Assembly: GCA_020226215.1 (NCBI GenBank)
Contig: CM035233.1
Location: 21,021,150 to 21,085,149, forward strand
DNA length: 64,000 bases
From: Sindora glabra
Taxonomy: Eukaryota; Streptophyta; Magnoliopsida; Fabales; Fabaceae
Reading direction: 5' to 3'
A program made the translations under genes and the position numbers. The number at the start of each line of letters is the position of its first letter. Position 1 is the first letter of the stretch. Positions 36,986 to 49,900 of the stretch are shown piece after piece. The notes beneath the pieces are model-generated. The model saw nothing but the letters and a program-made list of their open reading frames with translations. It was not told where the DNA came from and did no database searches.

Positions 36986-37212
36986 ACACGGGGTAGAACA
37001 CGGCCCGTGTTGTACCCCGTGTTCCTCATCGAAGCTGATGAGTGTGCTACACGGGGTGCAACACTCCCCGTGTTTATCTTAGGACTGAAGGGCAGTAAGG
37101 TACACGGGGTAGAACACGGCCCGTGTTCACCCCCGTGTTCTTTGTCGAGTAGCCCTGAAGTAAACCAATAAGGAACACAGCCCTGAACACGGGGTATGGG
37201 ACCCCCGTGTTC
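36986..37212. repeat. Four-unit ACACGGGG...CCCCGTGT hairpin array
   Basis: Units begin at about 36986, 37051, 37103 and 37174. The first is a 37-bp inverted repeat, 36986-37022, with only the loop and one internal pair unpaired: arm ACACGGGGTA, inner arm AACACGG, single C loop, then the inverse. Others keep the outer ACACGGGG/CCCCGTGT arms with altered centres. It is strikingly GC-rich within AT-rich DNA. Confidence 0.88.
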
Positions 37213-37619
37213 TTTGTTAAGTGAACTTTTTGGCTTGGTTTCTTCATGTTTTGCATGGCTTTACCCCTAGATCCTTTTCTAATGTTCTTATGTGTCATTT
37301 CAAGGCTTGGAAACAAGATATAGAGCATCTAAGTATGCATTTAATTAAGTGGGGAAAGTAAAGAATACATGAGGTTTAGGGAAAGTGATGATGTTCTAAT
37401 AAGAAATTATGATGTGTATTTGTATAGACTAAAGAGTGACAACTTGCCAACTTGCAAAGGCAAGAGGAAGTGTAAAGGAGTTTTTGGTGAGAGCAAAGGG
37501 AACATCACATTGGAAGCTTGTGAAAGGTAGCTAGCTTTATCCTTAAGCTGTTTTCTATTCACATGATTTTCTGTATATTATGCCATTGTATGGAATGTGT
37601 ATGAGATAGCTGTGTGCGC

Positions 37620-37815
37620 ATCCCGGGAAGACAGTAATACTATGTGTGTAAGGCCTATGGCCCGAGTTTTCCCCGGGATGGTAATGAAAATTGCTGTGTG
37701 CGGTACCTATGGCCTTTAGAGTACCTCGGAAAGACAGTGTGATACTGTGTGAGTAAGGCCTATGGCCCGAGTTTTCCCCGGGAAGACAGCGTGATGCTGT
37801 ATATGAGGCCTAGGT
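37620..37815. repeat. GC-rich tandem repeat with CCCCGGG
   Basis: Two and a half copies of a unit contain GGAAGACAGT, then GTAAGGCCTATGGCCCGAG, then TTTTCCCCGGG (starting near 37626, 37730 and 37781). Palindromes AGGCCT and CCCGGG recur. It lies toward the 3' part of the solo LTR. Confidence 0.8.
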
Positions 37816-38350
37816 ACAATTATCTGTGATGGCCATCTAGATATTAATATGAGTCCTTGAAGGGGATTGTTGATTGTTATGTGTGATGCACATTTCTTAC
37901 AATGGTAATGAATGAGGTGACATATGATTGATTGAGTTCGAAATGTACGTTTTATTTTCTTAAGGATCTGGAATGGCTTGAAATGTTTTTATGGCAATGC
38001 TAGCTACTGGGAAACTTTGTTTCTTATGTTTTCTGTATTGTGACTAACCATTCCAGGTGATGCTTCCAAAGGCTCTCATGATAAAGGGCAATGATGTCCA
38101 AAGTTGTAAATGTATAGTTAGTGATATTGTATATGATGGATGTATCTTTTGTACATTGAACTTTTGTATAATTATATTACTTTTGCTCATGTGTATAAAG
38201 TACAGAAATTTGAGATATTTCTTATTAGCTTGAGATAGATGATGAATGAGTGCGTAATAATCATCTAGTAATTGAGGAATAAGGTGTTAATAAGTAAGGG
38301 AGTTACAATCACTAATCAAAAGAGCTTGTATGAGATAAAATAATGTCATA

Positions 38351-40319
38351 AAAATAGAATTTTTATGCATTATTTCTGTAATACAAACCATGATTCCTAA
38401 CTTGTTTTTACTTCAAAAACTTATATCATATAAATAATAGAAAAATTGCATGTTTCTCTCTTAGTTTTGAAGAAAATTTTTGCTTCAAATTTTGGATGAG
38501 CACTAATGTGATATTTAGAATAGGGTCTAAAATAATGTATACTAACTTTTAGCATAAAAATCGTTGTCTTAGATTTAAAAAAAAAAAGAGCTCATGTAAT
38601 CTTCCTTTCAAAAGTTTTGCTCAAACCTTGTATGAAAACACATTTATAAATTATTTTAAATGATATATAGGAGTGTTATTTTCCTTGCCTCCTTCAAAAC
38701 CATTTCTTTACAAATTCTCCTTAAAAAAACTTCCTTTGTGCCTCATTCAAATATCTTTTGTTTCATATACAAATACCAAGTAACTATTTTTGAAATCATC
38801 TTCATTTTAATCAAACACTTAATCCATAATAAACTTCATGGCTTCAACACCACAAATGACAACCATCACAAAAACATATATATATATATCATGTATAGTA
38901 ACTTTCTTAAAAGAAAACTAAAGAGAAGAAAAGTTGATCTTTATTTTCCCTTAATCACTAGTAGAATCTTTGCACTTTATCTAGCATTCAAGATGTAATA
39001 TTAGAGCTAATAGGAGGCTTTTAGAAAAATTTAAGAGGACGAATAGAACTAGGGTTTATGGAATTTTACATTTCCCTGAAGATATTAGGAGCTAGTACCT
39101 AAGAAATACTTACACTATTTTACCAAGAATGCAAAAAGGGATGTATTATGTGTGAGATGGCAATTTTTTTATGACTATGCCACTATTTCTCTCTTTAGCT
39201 ACAAGCCTCCTCTCTTATTGGTGTGAAAAAAGTGTTCATCATCATCCTATTTATAGTGCAATTGTGAGTGACATCCTGCTTACCTCCCTTAGGGGAAATC
39301 ACATGGCTCATATCATTATCATGATCCATGCTTTTATTACCATGTTAATCACCATTCATATTCCTAATTATCAATATGTCATGAATTAATTGAATCCTTT
39401 CCCATTTTTTATCACAAAATCGTGGCTTTATATGGGCTTAAAGGCCATATTTTTTTTTCAATTTTGGCCATTATTGCATTTTACAAAGTATTTTAGGTAA
39501 AAATCATAAATTAATCCAAAATTATATCAAACTTAGATCTGAATAACTTATAAAATTACTCTAATTATCCATAGAAAATTTTATAAAATTTTTATTACTA
39601 AAATTCATTTCACTTCTCTTAAAATTATTGAATTACTTTTAGTAATTTCCTATAAATTCTTTTAATTCTCTTAAATTATCTCTAAATAATTCCAAAAATA
39701 AATTTTCCATCTACTATCACTAATAAATGCTTTTATCAATATAAATGAGTAATTTTGCTAATTATTCACTATTAAATACCTTGTGCTTCCATTTTGTCAG
39801 TCTATGTTTTCTAGATTTTTTAATAAGTATTACATAAATCAATATAATATACAACATATAGACATTCTTAATTAGGTATAGAGAAAAAATGAAACGTTCG
39901 AATGGATCTTAACATTAAGAAGACACCAGCCTAAAGCAAACAAATGGTTGGGTTGGAACTAGGGTAATTTTTTCTGTGAAGAAATTGCAGTGGACTTCCA
40001 GCTTACATAAGAAAATCAACTGGTTAACCTCTCTATAAGACACCATGAATTTTATGAAGATGGCACTTTCACTTTACAATTTGCAATTTGCAATTAGGAT
40101 AGGTTTCCTTTATACTTCAACTTTCACTTTCTTTTTTGCAAGTTTTGAAGAAAGAAAAATAATGTCATTTAAATATTCCACATTAATTATAGATTAAAAC
40201 TATTGTTGAATAATACTGACATCTTATTCACCTAATTATGGCTTTTTAATGGCCAAATAAAATTTTACATTTCCATGTGAGTTGTACAAAAAAATTAACC
40301 TAAAATTTTGCTTTATCAA
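38351..40319. other. AT-rich non-coding DNA, probable old LTR remains
   Basis: Open frames at 38660-38998 and 39171-39389 show no recognisable motif and have skewed F, I, L and S composition. A TATA-like CTATTTATAGTGC lies at 39247. No gene is supported. Confidence 0.35.
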
Positions 40320-40809
40320 TTAATTGCTTTAGCTATATAGACATATTTTTTTATTTTTACATCAATTATAGTTTTTTATTTTTACATCAGTTATTGGTAT
40401 AGAATTAGCATTGTATATCATCCATGTTAATTATTAATAAACAACAAATCTGGTTTATTAGTTTTTTTTTCAAAAAAGTGTACATATGTTATATTCCAAA
40501 AACACCACTTTTAAATAATATTAAATCATACAACAACATTTATAAATAACTTTCATAATGCATATAGAATAATATACACATTTATAAGTAATTGCACAAA
40601 GTCTTAGATTTTCATTCATAATCAAACCTAACAAATTATACATTTAGCAGATTCCCTCATGCCAATGCTTGTCTTTTAATCAATAAAAATGTAACTCATT
40701 CCTTTTTCAAGGTTGCTAAATCTTTTATACTATAGGGTTCTATGTTTCTTTGAAAGAATTACATGTTTACATATAAAAATAAAAAAGAAGACAAAACTAA
40801 ATGCTTTCT

Positions 40810-40945
40810 ATAAGTGTCTACCTAAATGAAATTCAAATAAACTACTTTACTAGGATTTTCATTACTCTTCATGTGCATGACCATGTCTTGCATATATTTT
40901 ACTGTGAAGTAGCCATACTTGACATTGCATGTTTATTTAAGGCAC
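40810..40945 (-). pseudogene. Ulp1-like protease C-terminal fragment
   Basis: On the minus strand the fragment reads CNVKYGYFTVKYMQDMVMHM, then KSNENPSKVVYLNFI before a stop. It matches the ECGYFVM-type catalytic block of Ulp1-like proteases in CACTA elements, with Tyr where the nucleophilic Cys belongs. The protein is otherwise too decayed to follow. Confidence 0.5.
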
Positions 40946-41799
40946 TATAATAAGCTAACTTAAAATACTGTTAATTTTATGTAATGATAATCAATCACTA
41001 TATTATGTACCCAAACATGCACAAGAACATTACCTTCACTTACACCTATTTAATGTTAATTGTCTTGCTAGAGCTTTTCATCATATAGTATATGTTCATT
41101 ACCTTTATGAGTATCATCATGCAACCTAGGCGTGGTTTGTGCCCTAACGAGTTAAGCTAATAAATCATCTTCCCCTTTAGATAAATGATGTTTAGCATCC
41201 AGTGTTGCCTACAACATTATCAATATTAAAGTAAGATAACAAAGGAGAAAATATAACAAAAGCTAAATTAAAGCCCATCTTTCACTCACATACCCTTTGT
41301 AGTATGGTAACATGTAACATTGTCACTTCTTGTTCATTGGTATGGTCATGTTTATGTACTTGTATTAAAAATTTAACATCATCCCTACTTCTTGAGTCCT
41401 GTTTGGATCTAAGAAATCAAAGTAAGAACCTAATTTCTAATCCTCGACAACATAGTGCAAGTACTTATAATTTTTAGAATACATAAGCATCAGAATTCAT
41501 CTTATTTAATATATGCACAAAATTAGGGAAGACTTAAAGGGTAAAAATACACAAACCTAATCTAAGTCATCACAATGAAAACATCTAACTCCTTTATGTT
41601 TAGAAATGAAAGATGAAATCCTTGGATAGGAGAATGTTATCATCATATCCCACAACATCTAAGCTTATAGATTATGAAATGAGATCATTATTTGACATCC
41701 TCAATGCAATGAATCAGAACTCCTCCTAAGATTCCCCAAATGTATCTATCTTTTTTTTTACTAATTATATGCTATCCAAGTCCTTAATTCTTTGGACTT

Positions 41800-42995
41800 T
41801 CCATCCTTATCTTTGTCTTCCTTTGGCAAACCCTTGCCTTTTTCTTCTTACAAAGGTATCTAGAAAAGATTTAAAAAAAATAAGAATCAAATATATTAAG
41901 TAATATTTGATATGACCATAAACAATGAACTTGAAGCGATGGAAAATCTCACCTCTATAAGGAATGAAATCAAAGCCTTTGGTTAGGAGAAAATTACTTA
42001 GGCCACTATAGTTATCTACTCTGTTAGTAATGGCACTGCAAACATGGTTTCTTAACAATGTCTACTATGAACTTACATTGGTCTTCTAGTAGTGCAATGT
42101 TATAGAGCACTTAGTAGGGGAAAATCATACCCTATACTACCTACCTAATAAGGGTTCCCACAATAAGAAGTACATATCTATGTCTACATTGCAATAATAA
42201 GTAAATTAGTTAATCAACATCAATGTAATCTTATATATGATTAGGGAGTACTTGGAAACAAGCAGTAAAGTGATAAGGATTTAACTATGGTAATTAGGCA
42301 AAAGGCTTGAGGTAAATAAGGTAGCAACTACCCTATTATTGCATAAAGTTTATCATTCAAACTTTTATATCCTCTTCTTCCCTTAAAAAGGTTGATATCC
42401 TACCTTTCCACTAGAGGAAAATGAGCAGATGCTGTAAAAGCTTGTCTTTCAATACCTCTCTTAGCTCTGCCTTTTCTCTATCAAATATTTCTTTGTTACA
42501 AAGATATTTTGAAACTCTCCTAAAGTATTTCTTAATAACTAATGATCCTTCAACACTCTTTACACAACTGGGATGCTTTTGAATTTTTAAAGCAGTAATT
42601 AATATATCTATCCTCCCTTCCAGTTGAAACTTTCTTTAGATCGCTTAATGCATGAGCTTATCTTGACATAGTGTAATTAAATATGGTAGTCATGTGCTAG
42701 TCAATGAACAACATACTCTATATTTAATAAATAAAATAATATCACTTACTATTCACTAGCAATCTACTGACTTTCCCTTATCATGAATTTGCATTTGTTG
42801 TTAACTCAAGGGTGACAAAGGTAGATGTTTGATAATAAAATTGAGCAACAACTTCCTTAGTAACTTAAGTCCTTTTCTTGATGAGCTTCTTATCAAACTT
42901 CCTATATGTTCCCTGAGATAACTTATGTTTGTGTACATTTTTGGCTTTCTTTGCCTTATTTTGCACACTTATAACCTATTAGCAAAAAAATAAAA
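41800..42995 (-). pseudogene. CACTA transposase (PF03004-like) remnant
   Basis: Minus-strand blocks are QNKAKKAKNVHKHKLSQGTY then RKFDKKLIKKR (42965-42870), followed by a LITALKIQKHPSCVKSV then EGSLVIKKYFR block (about 42600-42520), and a coiled-coil-like EIFDREKAELREVLKDKL stretch (42490-42435). The first two parallel YPYRLSCGGYKKL and ALRTK.H.....KHSVSHREVFG of the other copy. Basic KKKARVCQRKTK-like sequence lies near 41850. Several frame changes and stops are needed to connect them. Confidence 0.5.
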
Positions 42996-43011
42996 CAAGT
43001 AATAAGAAAAT

Positions 43012-45690
43012 GTTATTCATTGATTTTGTTCAAAAAATTATGGAAGTTTTCATAGATGATTTTTTTATTTTTGAAGCTTCTTTTGATGACTATTTAACAA
43101 ATTTATCTTCAATTTTGCAAAAATATAAGGAGACTAATTTAGTCCTAAAGTAGGAAAAATGCCATTTTATGGTGTAAGAAGGCATAGTCCTAGAATATTA
43201 AATTTCAGCAAAGGAAATTGAGGTGGATAAGGCAAAAATAGAGATTGTAGAAAAGATGCTACCTCCCATAAATATTAAAGAAGTTAGAAGTTTCCTTAAT
43301 TATACAAGCTTTTATAAGAGATTTATAAAGGATTTTTCTAAAATTTCTAAGCATGTGTGTAACTTGCTGAGTAAAGATGCTATGTTTAATTTCGATTTTA
43401 ATTGTATAGATGCTTTTAACATGTTGAAAAAAGAGTTAATTTCAACTCCAATTATAGTAGCACTAAATGATATTTGTCATTTGAATTAATATGTGATGCT
43501 AGTGATTTAGCACTAGGAGCAATTCTAGGTTGAAGACATGACAAGAATTTGCATGTTATCTATTATAATAATAGAATTTTAAGTGATGCTCAATTGAATT
43601 ATGCAACAACTAAAAAAGAATTATTTGCTATTGTACTTGCTATTGACAAATTTTTATCTTATCTTATAGGTTTCAAGGTGATTATACATAATGGATCATG
43701 TTGCACTTAAATACTTGTTATGCAAAAAGGATGTTAAACCAAGATTAATTAGATAGGTGTTCCTATTACAAAAGTTTAACCATAAGATTAAAGATTAGAA
43801 AGGTGTAAAGAATGTGGTTGTAGATCATTTATTTGGGTTGGAAAAGAAACCAATAACAAACAAATTGATGAAAACTTTTCAAATAAGCAATGATTGGTTG
43901 TTTTAACTATTATATGGTATGCAAATTTAGTGAATTATTTAAGGAGAGACTTTTTTCCTTTATATTTAAGCTACCACTAGAAAAAAAAATTCTTATGGAT
44001 GTCAAGCATTATTTTTAGGAAAATCTAGTACTTTTTAAGCATTATGCAGATAACATGATTATTATAATAAGAAGTTATAGATATACTTGATCATTGCCAT
44101 TCCCTAAAGTGTGGTGGACATTTTAACACATCCAAAACAATAGCAAAAATTTTACAATTTGGTTTACATTTGCTAAGCATACATTAAGATGCTTGAAAAT
44201 ATATAAGTATATGTGACAGATGTTAGAAGGTTGATAATATTTCAAAAAGAAATGACAAGCCTCAAATAATATCTTAAAAGTTAAGTTATCTAATATGTAA
44301 GGCATCGATTTCATAGTTTATTTTCATATTCTGTCAATAATCAGTACATATTAGTTGTTGTAAGCTATGTGTTAAAATAGGTTGAAGTCATACTAACTTA
44401 AATAAGAGATTTTTAGGTTATGGTGAAATTTGTCAAGAAAAATATCTTTTCTAGATTTGGTGTCACAAGACCATTATTAGTGATAAAGGCTCCCAATTTT
44501 ATAATAAATCTTTTAATGTATTGTTAAGGAAATATAGAGTGACTCATAAAGTGGCACTTGCTTATCACCTATAAACCAATAGCCAAGTAAAGCTTGCAAA
44601 CAAAGAAATGAAGAAGATTTTAGAGAAAATAATGAGCAATTCAAGAAAAGATTGGGCATTTAAGATAGATGATGCATTATAAGCTTATAAGACAATATTT
44701 AAGATAATTTTAGGCATGTTTCCTTATAGACTTATTTTTAGAAAATCTTATCACTTATCTATTAAGTTAGAGCATAGAGCTTATTAGGCAATTAAGGAGC
44801 CAAATATAGACTTGAAGGCTATTAGAGAGAAGAAATTTCTACAATTAAGTGAATTAGAAGATTTTAGTGTGAATGCTTATGAGAACACTAGAATTTTCAA
44901 AGAAAGAACCAAGTATTAGCATGATAAGCATATTTTGACTAAAAACTTTGAAAAGGGCTAGCAGGTCATTCTTTTTAACTTAAGACTTAAGTTATTTCTT
45001 GGCAAATTGCAATCTAGGAGGTCTAGCCCTTTCACAATGACCAAAGTATTTCCATATAGAGTAATAAAAGTGAATAATGAAGCTACAAGAACATTTAAAG
45101 TCAATAGGCAACAATTGAAACCTTAGATTACTAGTGTTGTGGTGCCCAAAGGAGTTACTTACTCCTTATAAACTCCTTGTTATAGCTTATGGTCTGATAG
45201 TCAAGCTAATGACTACAAATAAGCGTTTCTTAAGAAGCAACCTAAGTAGTTTTCTTTATTTCATCCTTAGTGTCTTTTAATTTTTATTTCTTATATTTTT
45301 AATAATTACGGTTGAATTTTGCTTTCTTTGGTTGTCTTGTAGATTTTGAAAAATCAAGCAAGAAGCTAATTGGTTTTCATTTCAAATTTGATTTAGCAAT
45401 ATATAATAGAGGAGTATTTCTCTTCCTTTTCTTTCAAATTGAGGATGGCGTGTAATTTAAGTTCAAGGGAGTGAAAATTTGGTCAACCATTTTGTTTGAC
45501 TAGTGCTTATGTACAATTTAATTGTTGTTCGTTAGTGAGAAAAAAACCTTTTGGATACATCCCTTAGTCTTATATTATGTTTAAACATTGAAATTTTTCT
45601 AATTAATGATAGGTAATGTCTAAGCAAGATTAAAAATGTTTAAATTATTGAGATATTCATAAATGCATTTTTCTTTACAAAGTTTGGTTA
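43012..45690 (+). pseudogene. 5'-truncated Athila-like Ty3/gypsy pol remnant
   Basis: It begins abruptly in RT at IMEVFIDDF (the FMDDF-type active site, Met to Ile). RT connection KAKIEIVEKMLPPINIKEVR then SFLNYTSFYKRFIKDFSKIS is open at 43223-43489, and RNase H CDASDLALGAILG and LNYATTKKELFAIVLAI follow. The integrase core has ISDKGSQFYNKSFNVLL and the C-terminal LKLFLGKLQSRRSSPFTMTKVFPY at about 44990-45060. It parallels the intact pol at 57060-59227 throughout. A 3' block with GCGTTTCTTAAGAAGCAACC (45220) and a GAGGATGGCGTGTAATTTAAG motif (45441) match 59260 and 61688 of that element. No gag or LTR. Confidence 0.85.
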
Positions 45691-45691
45691 G

Positions 45692-46950
45692 TGTCATGAT
45701 CTAATTTTTGGACCATCATGACTAGTATAAAGCCATTAACCAAATATCTTTACAAGCCTTTTTAAATCAAATTAATTCCTTAAATCAATTATTCTTATGA
45801 AAACATGCATGATGTAAAAACTCAAGCCTAAAAAATTCATTGAAAGTTTTTTATTTCAAAGCATCATTGAGTCAGAAAATAGTTTACTTCAAATTGTTGA
45901 TAATTTTAACTAATAAATTTTATTAATATTAGAAGTTTAAATAGATAAATATACTAAAAACCCTCTCTTTTTAGAGGGGACTTTGAAATTAAAGATATAG
46001 CAAGTTCTTTTAGAGTTAAATCTTAAACATAATAGGACAAATTCATTTTTCTAACTAGGAATTGGTTTAACCATAATTAGTTCATGAAATACCAATGAAG
46101 TGATTTCAAAAAAAATATTTTTTTTGAAATGACTACTTTTCTTCTACTAGGGCCTTAAACAGACATGTTTACAAAAACTAAATTTATTATACTTAAAATA
46201 GTTTTATTGATAGCTTTACATAACTAAAAAAAAACAGAAAGGAGCCACTAAGGAATTTTTGAATTCTATGGAAGTATTAAGTACTTTTCTTCAAATATAA
46301 GTTCAAACCAAAACAAGACTAGGTAGTAAAACTTAGTGAATAAATTGATCCTATCTTCTCTTTTATAAAATACTTTGGAGTTAACATCAAGTTTAAAGAT
46401 TGGATGTCTTTTTTAAAAATCTAGGTAGAATATTTTCTAAGATAAATCATATATTTCTTTTTGAAAATTGGTTACATTTGTTATCAAAGAAAACCATTAT
46501 TCCTTTTTCTTTCCCTTGAAAGTTTCTAAAAGCCTTCATCGTTTTTGTACTCCAGAAAGTTCCCTATCTATTAAAAGTAACAAGCAAATAGATTATACAA
46601 TAATTTACATCATGCATTACATTAATGTAATTAAACATAATTACTTAGTTCCTTTATACAAACAGTTCTTAAACCATACCTTTCAATAAGACTTGTACAA
46701 ATATTTACAAAAAAAAGGTCAAAGTAGTAATATACAAAAGAAACTATGAAAAGTGGTCACTCATCACCTAGGTTAACTTTTTATTGACTCCTCAGCATTA
46801 GCCTTATAGCCACCTAAATTTTCAAAGAAAGGGCTATAATATGATGAAGGGTTATTGGAGTTACCAAAGAACAGGTTGTAAAAGGTATAGAACTTGAAGG
46901 GTCAACTAGTGGCATGGTTAATGGTCTACCAACGTGATGGATAATTAAAC
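45692..46950 (-). repeat. Second copy of the 3668-5210 repeat family
   Basis: The terminus is TGTCATGATCTAATTTTTGG at 45692, followed by a block shared with 3668 (AAATATCTTTACAAGCCTTT). At the other end a minus-strand AGGTGGCTATAAGGCTAATG block (about 46810) matches one near 4895. It ends where the 46955 LTR begins. Class is undetermined. Confidence 0.45.
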
Positions 46951-46954
46951 CAAA

Positions 46955-49900
46955 TGTAATATCTCGCATAAATAATTAAAGTTTTATAAATTTTATTATT
47001 CATGAATAAATATTTTTATTTATTTTTATATGGTTATTATCGATTTAAGAATAGTTTTTTTAAAATTTTACAAGGGATTTCTCATAAGATGAAAATAAGT
47101 TTGGTAAATTAAGATTTGTTTAAATATTTTCTATAAGGATTATCTTGCAAGTTACGAATATTTTTAGCAATTTAAAAAACAACGATTTATAAAATTTGCA
47201 TTTAATAAATTATTATTGGGAGATTGAAATAATTATTTTAGAAATTTTAAATTTATTTGGCTATTATATGTTTATATGTATGCGCATGAGGAAGAATGAA
47301 AAGTAATTGAGTTAGGATTTTAGATAAAATCAATTTTTATGAAGATGGATTTTAGTAAAACAAAGGAGTGGTTGAGATTTTATTAAAGGATAAGCTTATA
47401 ATGGGGTGAGAAACATTCCATCAAAACCCATAGCTTAACTTGCATCTTCTCTCTACCCTTTTATTTCCATTTTTGGCACTCCCTCTCTCGATTTTATCCT
47501 AACCGACTTCCCTCTCTCTCTTTTTATTTTTGATGTTAACTCTCTCTCTCTCTCTTACACATGATTTACGATAGCTCTCTCTCATTTGGGGGTTTTAGCT
47601 AGCTCTCTTTTTTTTTCTTCTTCCTTACTTCTCTAATAGATGTCGATATAATATCCGAAGTTAAATTTAAAATTTTATAAATTTTAATGTATATGAACAA
47701 ATATTTATTTGATTAATATTTAGTTTTAAATTTATTGCTAGTATTAAAGATTTTTAAATGTTGAAAATACATAAAGTAAGATTTTAAATAAAATTAATTA
47801 TAAAAAATATTTGAAAATGAAATTGATAAAGGACTGAGATCCAATAAGAAAAATGAGATTATAATGTGCAAGAAGTATGGGATGATATCCCTTAGCTCAC
47901 TTTTTCTGATATTTCTCCTCCTATGTGGACGGTACTTTCTCTCTCTATTTTTTTGGAATTTTCCCGTCACGCTCTCAAGAATTCTGCTCTCTTTTCTTGT
48001 ATTATCATTTTCGGTCAGCAGCATAGTTTTTTTTATTATTTGGTCTCACACGGTACAGCAGTGGCAGCGCATTCTCCCCCTTTTGTTCCATTGCTTTTCT
48101 AGCGCACACATGCTCTCTCTCTCTCACCTTATTTTCTTAATTTTTCTGCCTCTCTTTGTTGTGAAACCGGTGCCACTACTACCAAGTCTGTGCTGGCTTT
48201 TTTTTTTAGGTGGTGCCCGCCACTTTGACTCCCGCTTTTTTGACTTTTTTGTAGGAATCCGGTGGCCCTCTTTTTTTATTTTTCCGATCAAAAGCTCTCT
48301 CTACACTCTTCTTTAGCAACTTTCTTCTTCACATTAAGCACCGTCTCACTGTTCCTTTTTATCAGCTGGTCGAGTCTTCCTCTTTCTTTTTCTTCTTTCA
48401 TCTTTCATCACCGGAGCTGCAGCGTCTCCTTCCTGTCATCTTCCCTGTAACTTCTTGTGCATGAAAGGTCTCGGCTGAGCTAGGAGGAGCAGATGACCAT
48501 ATGGGTGTCGGGGTTGCTGTTTCTGATCACCACCGTTCAGAGGCCGTGGTTTTCAGCAGCAACCGGAGTTGAGGATTGCTTACTATTTCTGCTTTCTTCA
48601 AAACTGAGTGCTGCTGTCTCTTCCACAGAGTAATAAGTCTTTTCATAATAATAATAAATAAATAAATGAGCATATTGAAAGTGATTTTGGGATTATTCTC
48701 ATTTTAATCTTATAAAGGATTTATATATGATTTTAGAAACTTTATCCTCATAGATTTTGAAGCAAATGATGGTAGTTATATAATATGATTTTTACATTAT
48801 ATAATGATACTATGATTAGAGTCTTCTTGGAGAATTATATTCTAATATTTGATTAGTTAAAGCCTTAAGAATTAAGTGTATATATCATATAACAAGATGA
48901 TTAAAGTTTTTCCCTGAGGAGAAAGTTATAATATTTTTGGATTGTATTATACTTGAATCCTAGAGCCTATTTCATGCATATTTTAAATATTGAATTTAAT
49001 TTTAAATTATTAGGAATAAGTATGTGGCTAGAGAGATGATTAAAGTCCTTCAAAAAGTTTGATAAAGTGAATCGGACTTGAGGAAACCTTAAAAATGTGG
49101 CTTTTAATCATCTATAGCTGGAATTGAAAATATTAAAGAGTAGATATGAAAAGTTACAAAAGAAAATAAATAAATCTTAGGAAGAAATATATGTGGACGT
49201 TCTTATTTATATAATTAATATTGTAAATTGCTAAATAGGGATAAGAGAAAAGATGATTGCGTGTATTCTACGATTCTCTAGAAAGCATGAGCATTTCCAA
49301 GTAGAAAAAAATGAAAAAATGAGAGGGGAATGATATAAACTACTTTAAGTTTCTACACCAAACATGTCTTACGAAGTGAGTATATATCTCACCACTTCTT
49401 AATATCTTATTAAGAGATATTTTAAATATTGAAAATTGTACTTTCTTCATTATTAGTATCAATTCTATATTCCTGTATAAATATAGTTATATGCAAGTGT
49501 AAATTCAAGTTCGTGGCATATTGAAATGATATTATTAGATCAGAATACATAGTGAAAGCTTGATGATGTTTATTTCTAATCATTGATAGACTATGTTTAA
49601 GTATAGAAATATCTGTGTACTTGATATTGATCAGTGATGAATTAGTAACATTGTATTGAATTATTATAAACAATTGTGATGTGGAAGTTACACTCTCTTG
49701 TGTTTACTCTTTAAAAATCATGCTAATAGTAGCATTGGAAATTGAGAATAATGATGGATAATGTGAAAATTGGATACAGAATTTTCGATAAATCATTATG
49801 AAGGATATAGAATTTATTTGAAAGATGGATGGGAAATTCTTAGCTAATAGTTGAGAAGTGTATAGAATTAACCTTAATATCATAAAGCAGTTATATGTAT

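Larger units (their letters stand above)
35780..38307 (+). mobile_element. Solo LTR, 2.5 kb, TSD ATCAC
   Basis: It starts TGTAATATCCCG and ends GGGAGTTACA (inverted TGTAA/TTACA), flanked by perfect ATCAC repeats (35775-35779, 38308-38312). It has no coding capacity. Inside lie a four-unit GC-rich hairpin array (36986-37212) and a GC-rich tandem repeat with CCCCGGG (37620-37815). The terminus type is common among plant Ty3/gypsy LTRs. The lack of a partner LTR or internal region indicates solo status. It is distinct from the 5355-9187 family, sharing only the first few bases. Confidence 0.88.
35250..38350. repeat. Degenerate tandem repeat, period about 170 bp, interrupted by a solo LTR
   Basis: Similar blocks start near 35285 (TTCGAAGGAGGCACACTTAG), 35450 (TTTGAAAAAAAATATGTTTAG) and 35620 (TTTGGAAGGAGACATATTAAG). 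A fourth (AATCAAAAGAGCTTGTATGAG) lies just right of the solo LTR at 38313. Spacing is about 165-170 bp. The 35780-38307 insertion sits inside the fourth unit. Confidence 0.55.
40320..43010 (-). mobile_element. Second decayed CACTA (En/Spm) element, minus strand
   Basis: Minus-strand reading gives transposase blocks at 42995-42380 and a Ulp1 catalytic-Cys block near 40930-40840, the same order as in the first CACTA element. Repeated TTTTTATTTTTACATCA motifs at 40346-40390 may be subterminal repeats. Neither terminal inverted repeat was found, so the ends are approximate. The right end abuts an Athila-like fragment. Confidence 0.5.

Noticed and set aside
39171..39389. 72-codon open frame with a TATA-like box upstream
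   Set aside because: Composition and context match decayed LTR sequence; no recognisable domain and no other support.
47864..48316. 150-codon open frame rich in F, L and S with apparent membrane segments
   Set aside because: It lies in the pyrimidine-rich part of a long LTR; the hydrophobicity comes from TTT/CTC codons and there is no conserved motif.
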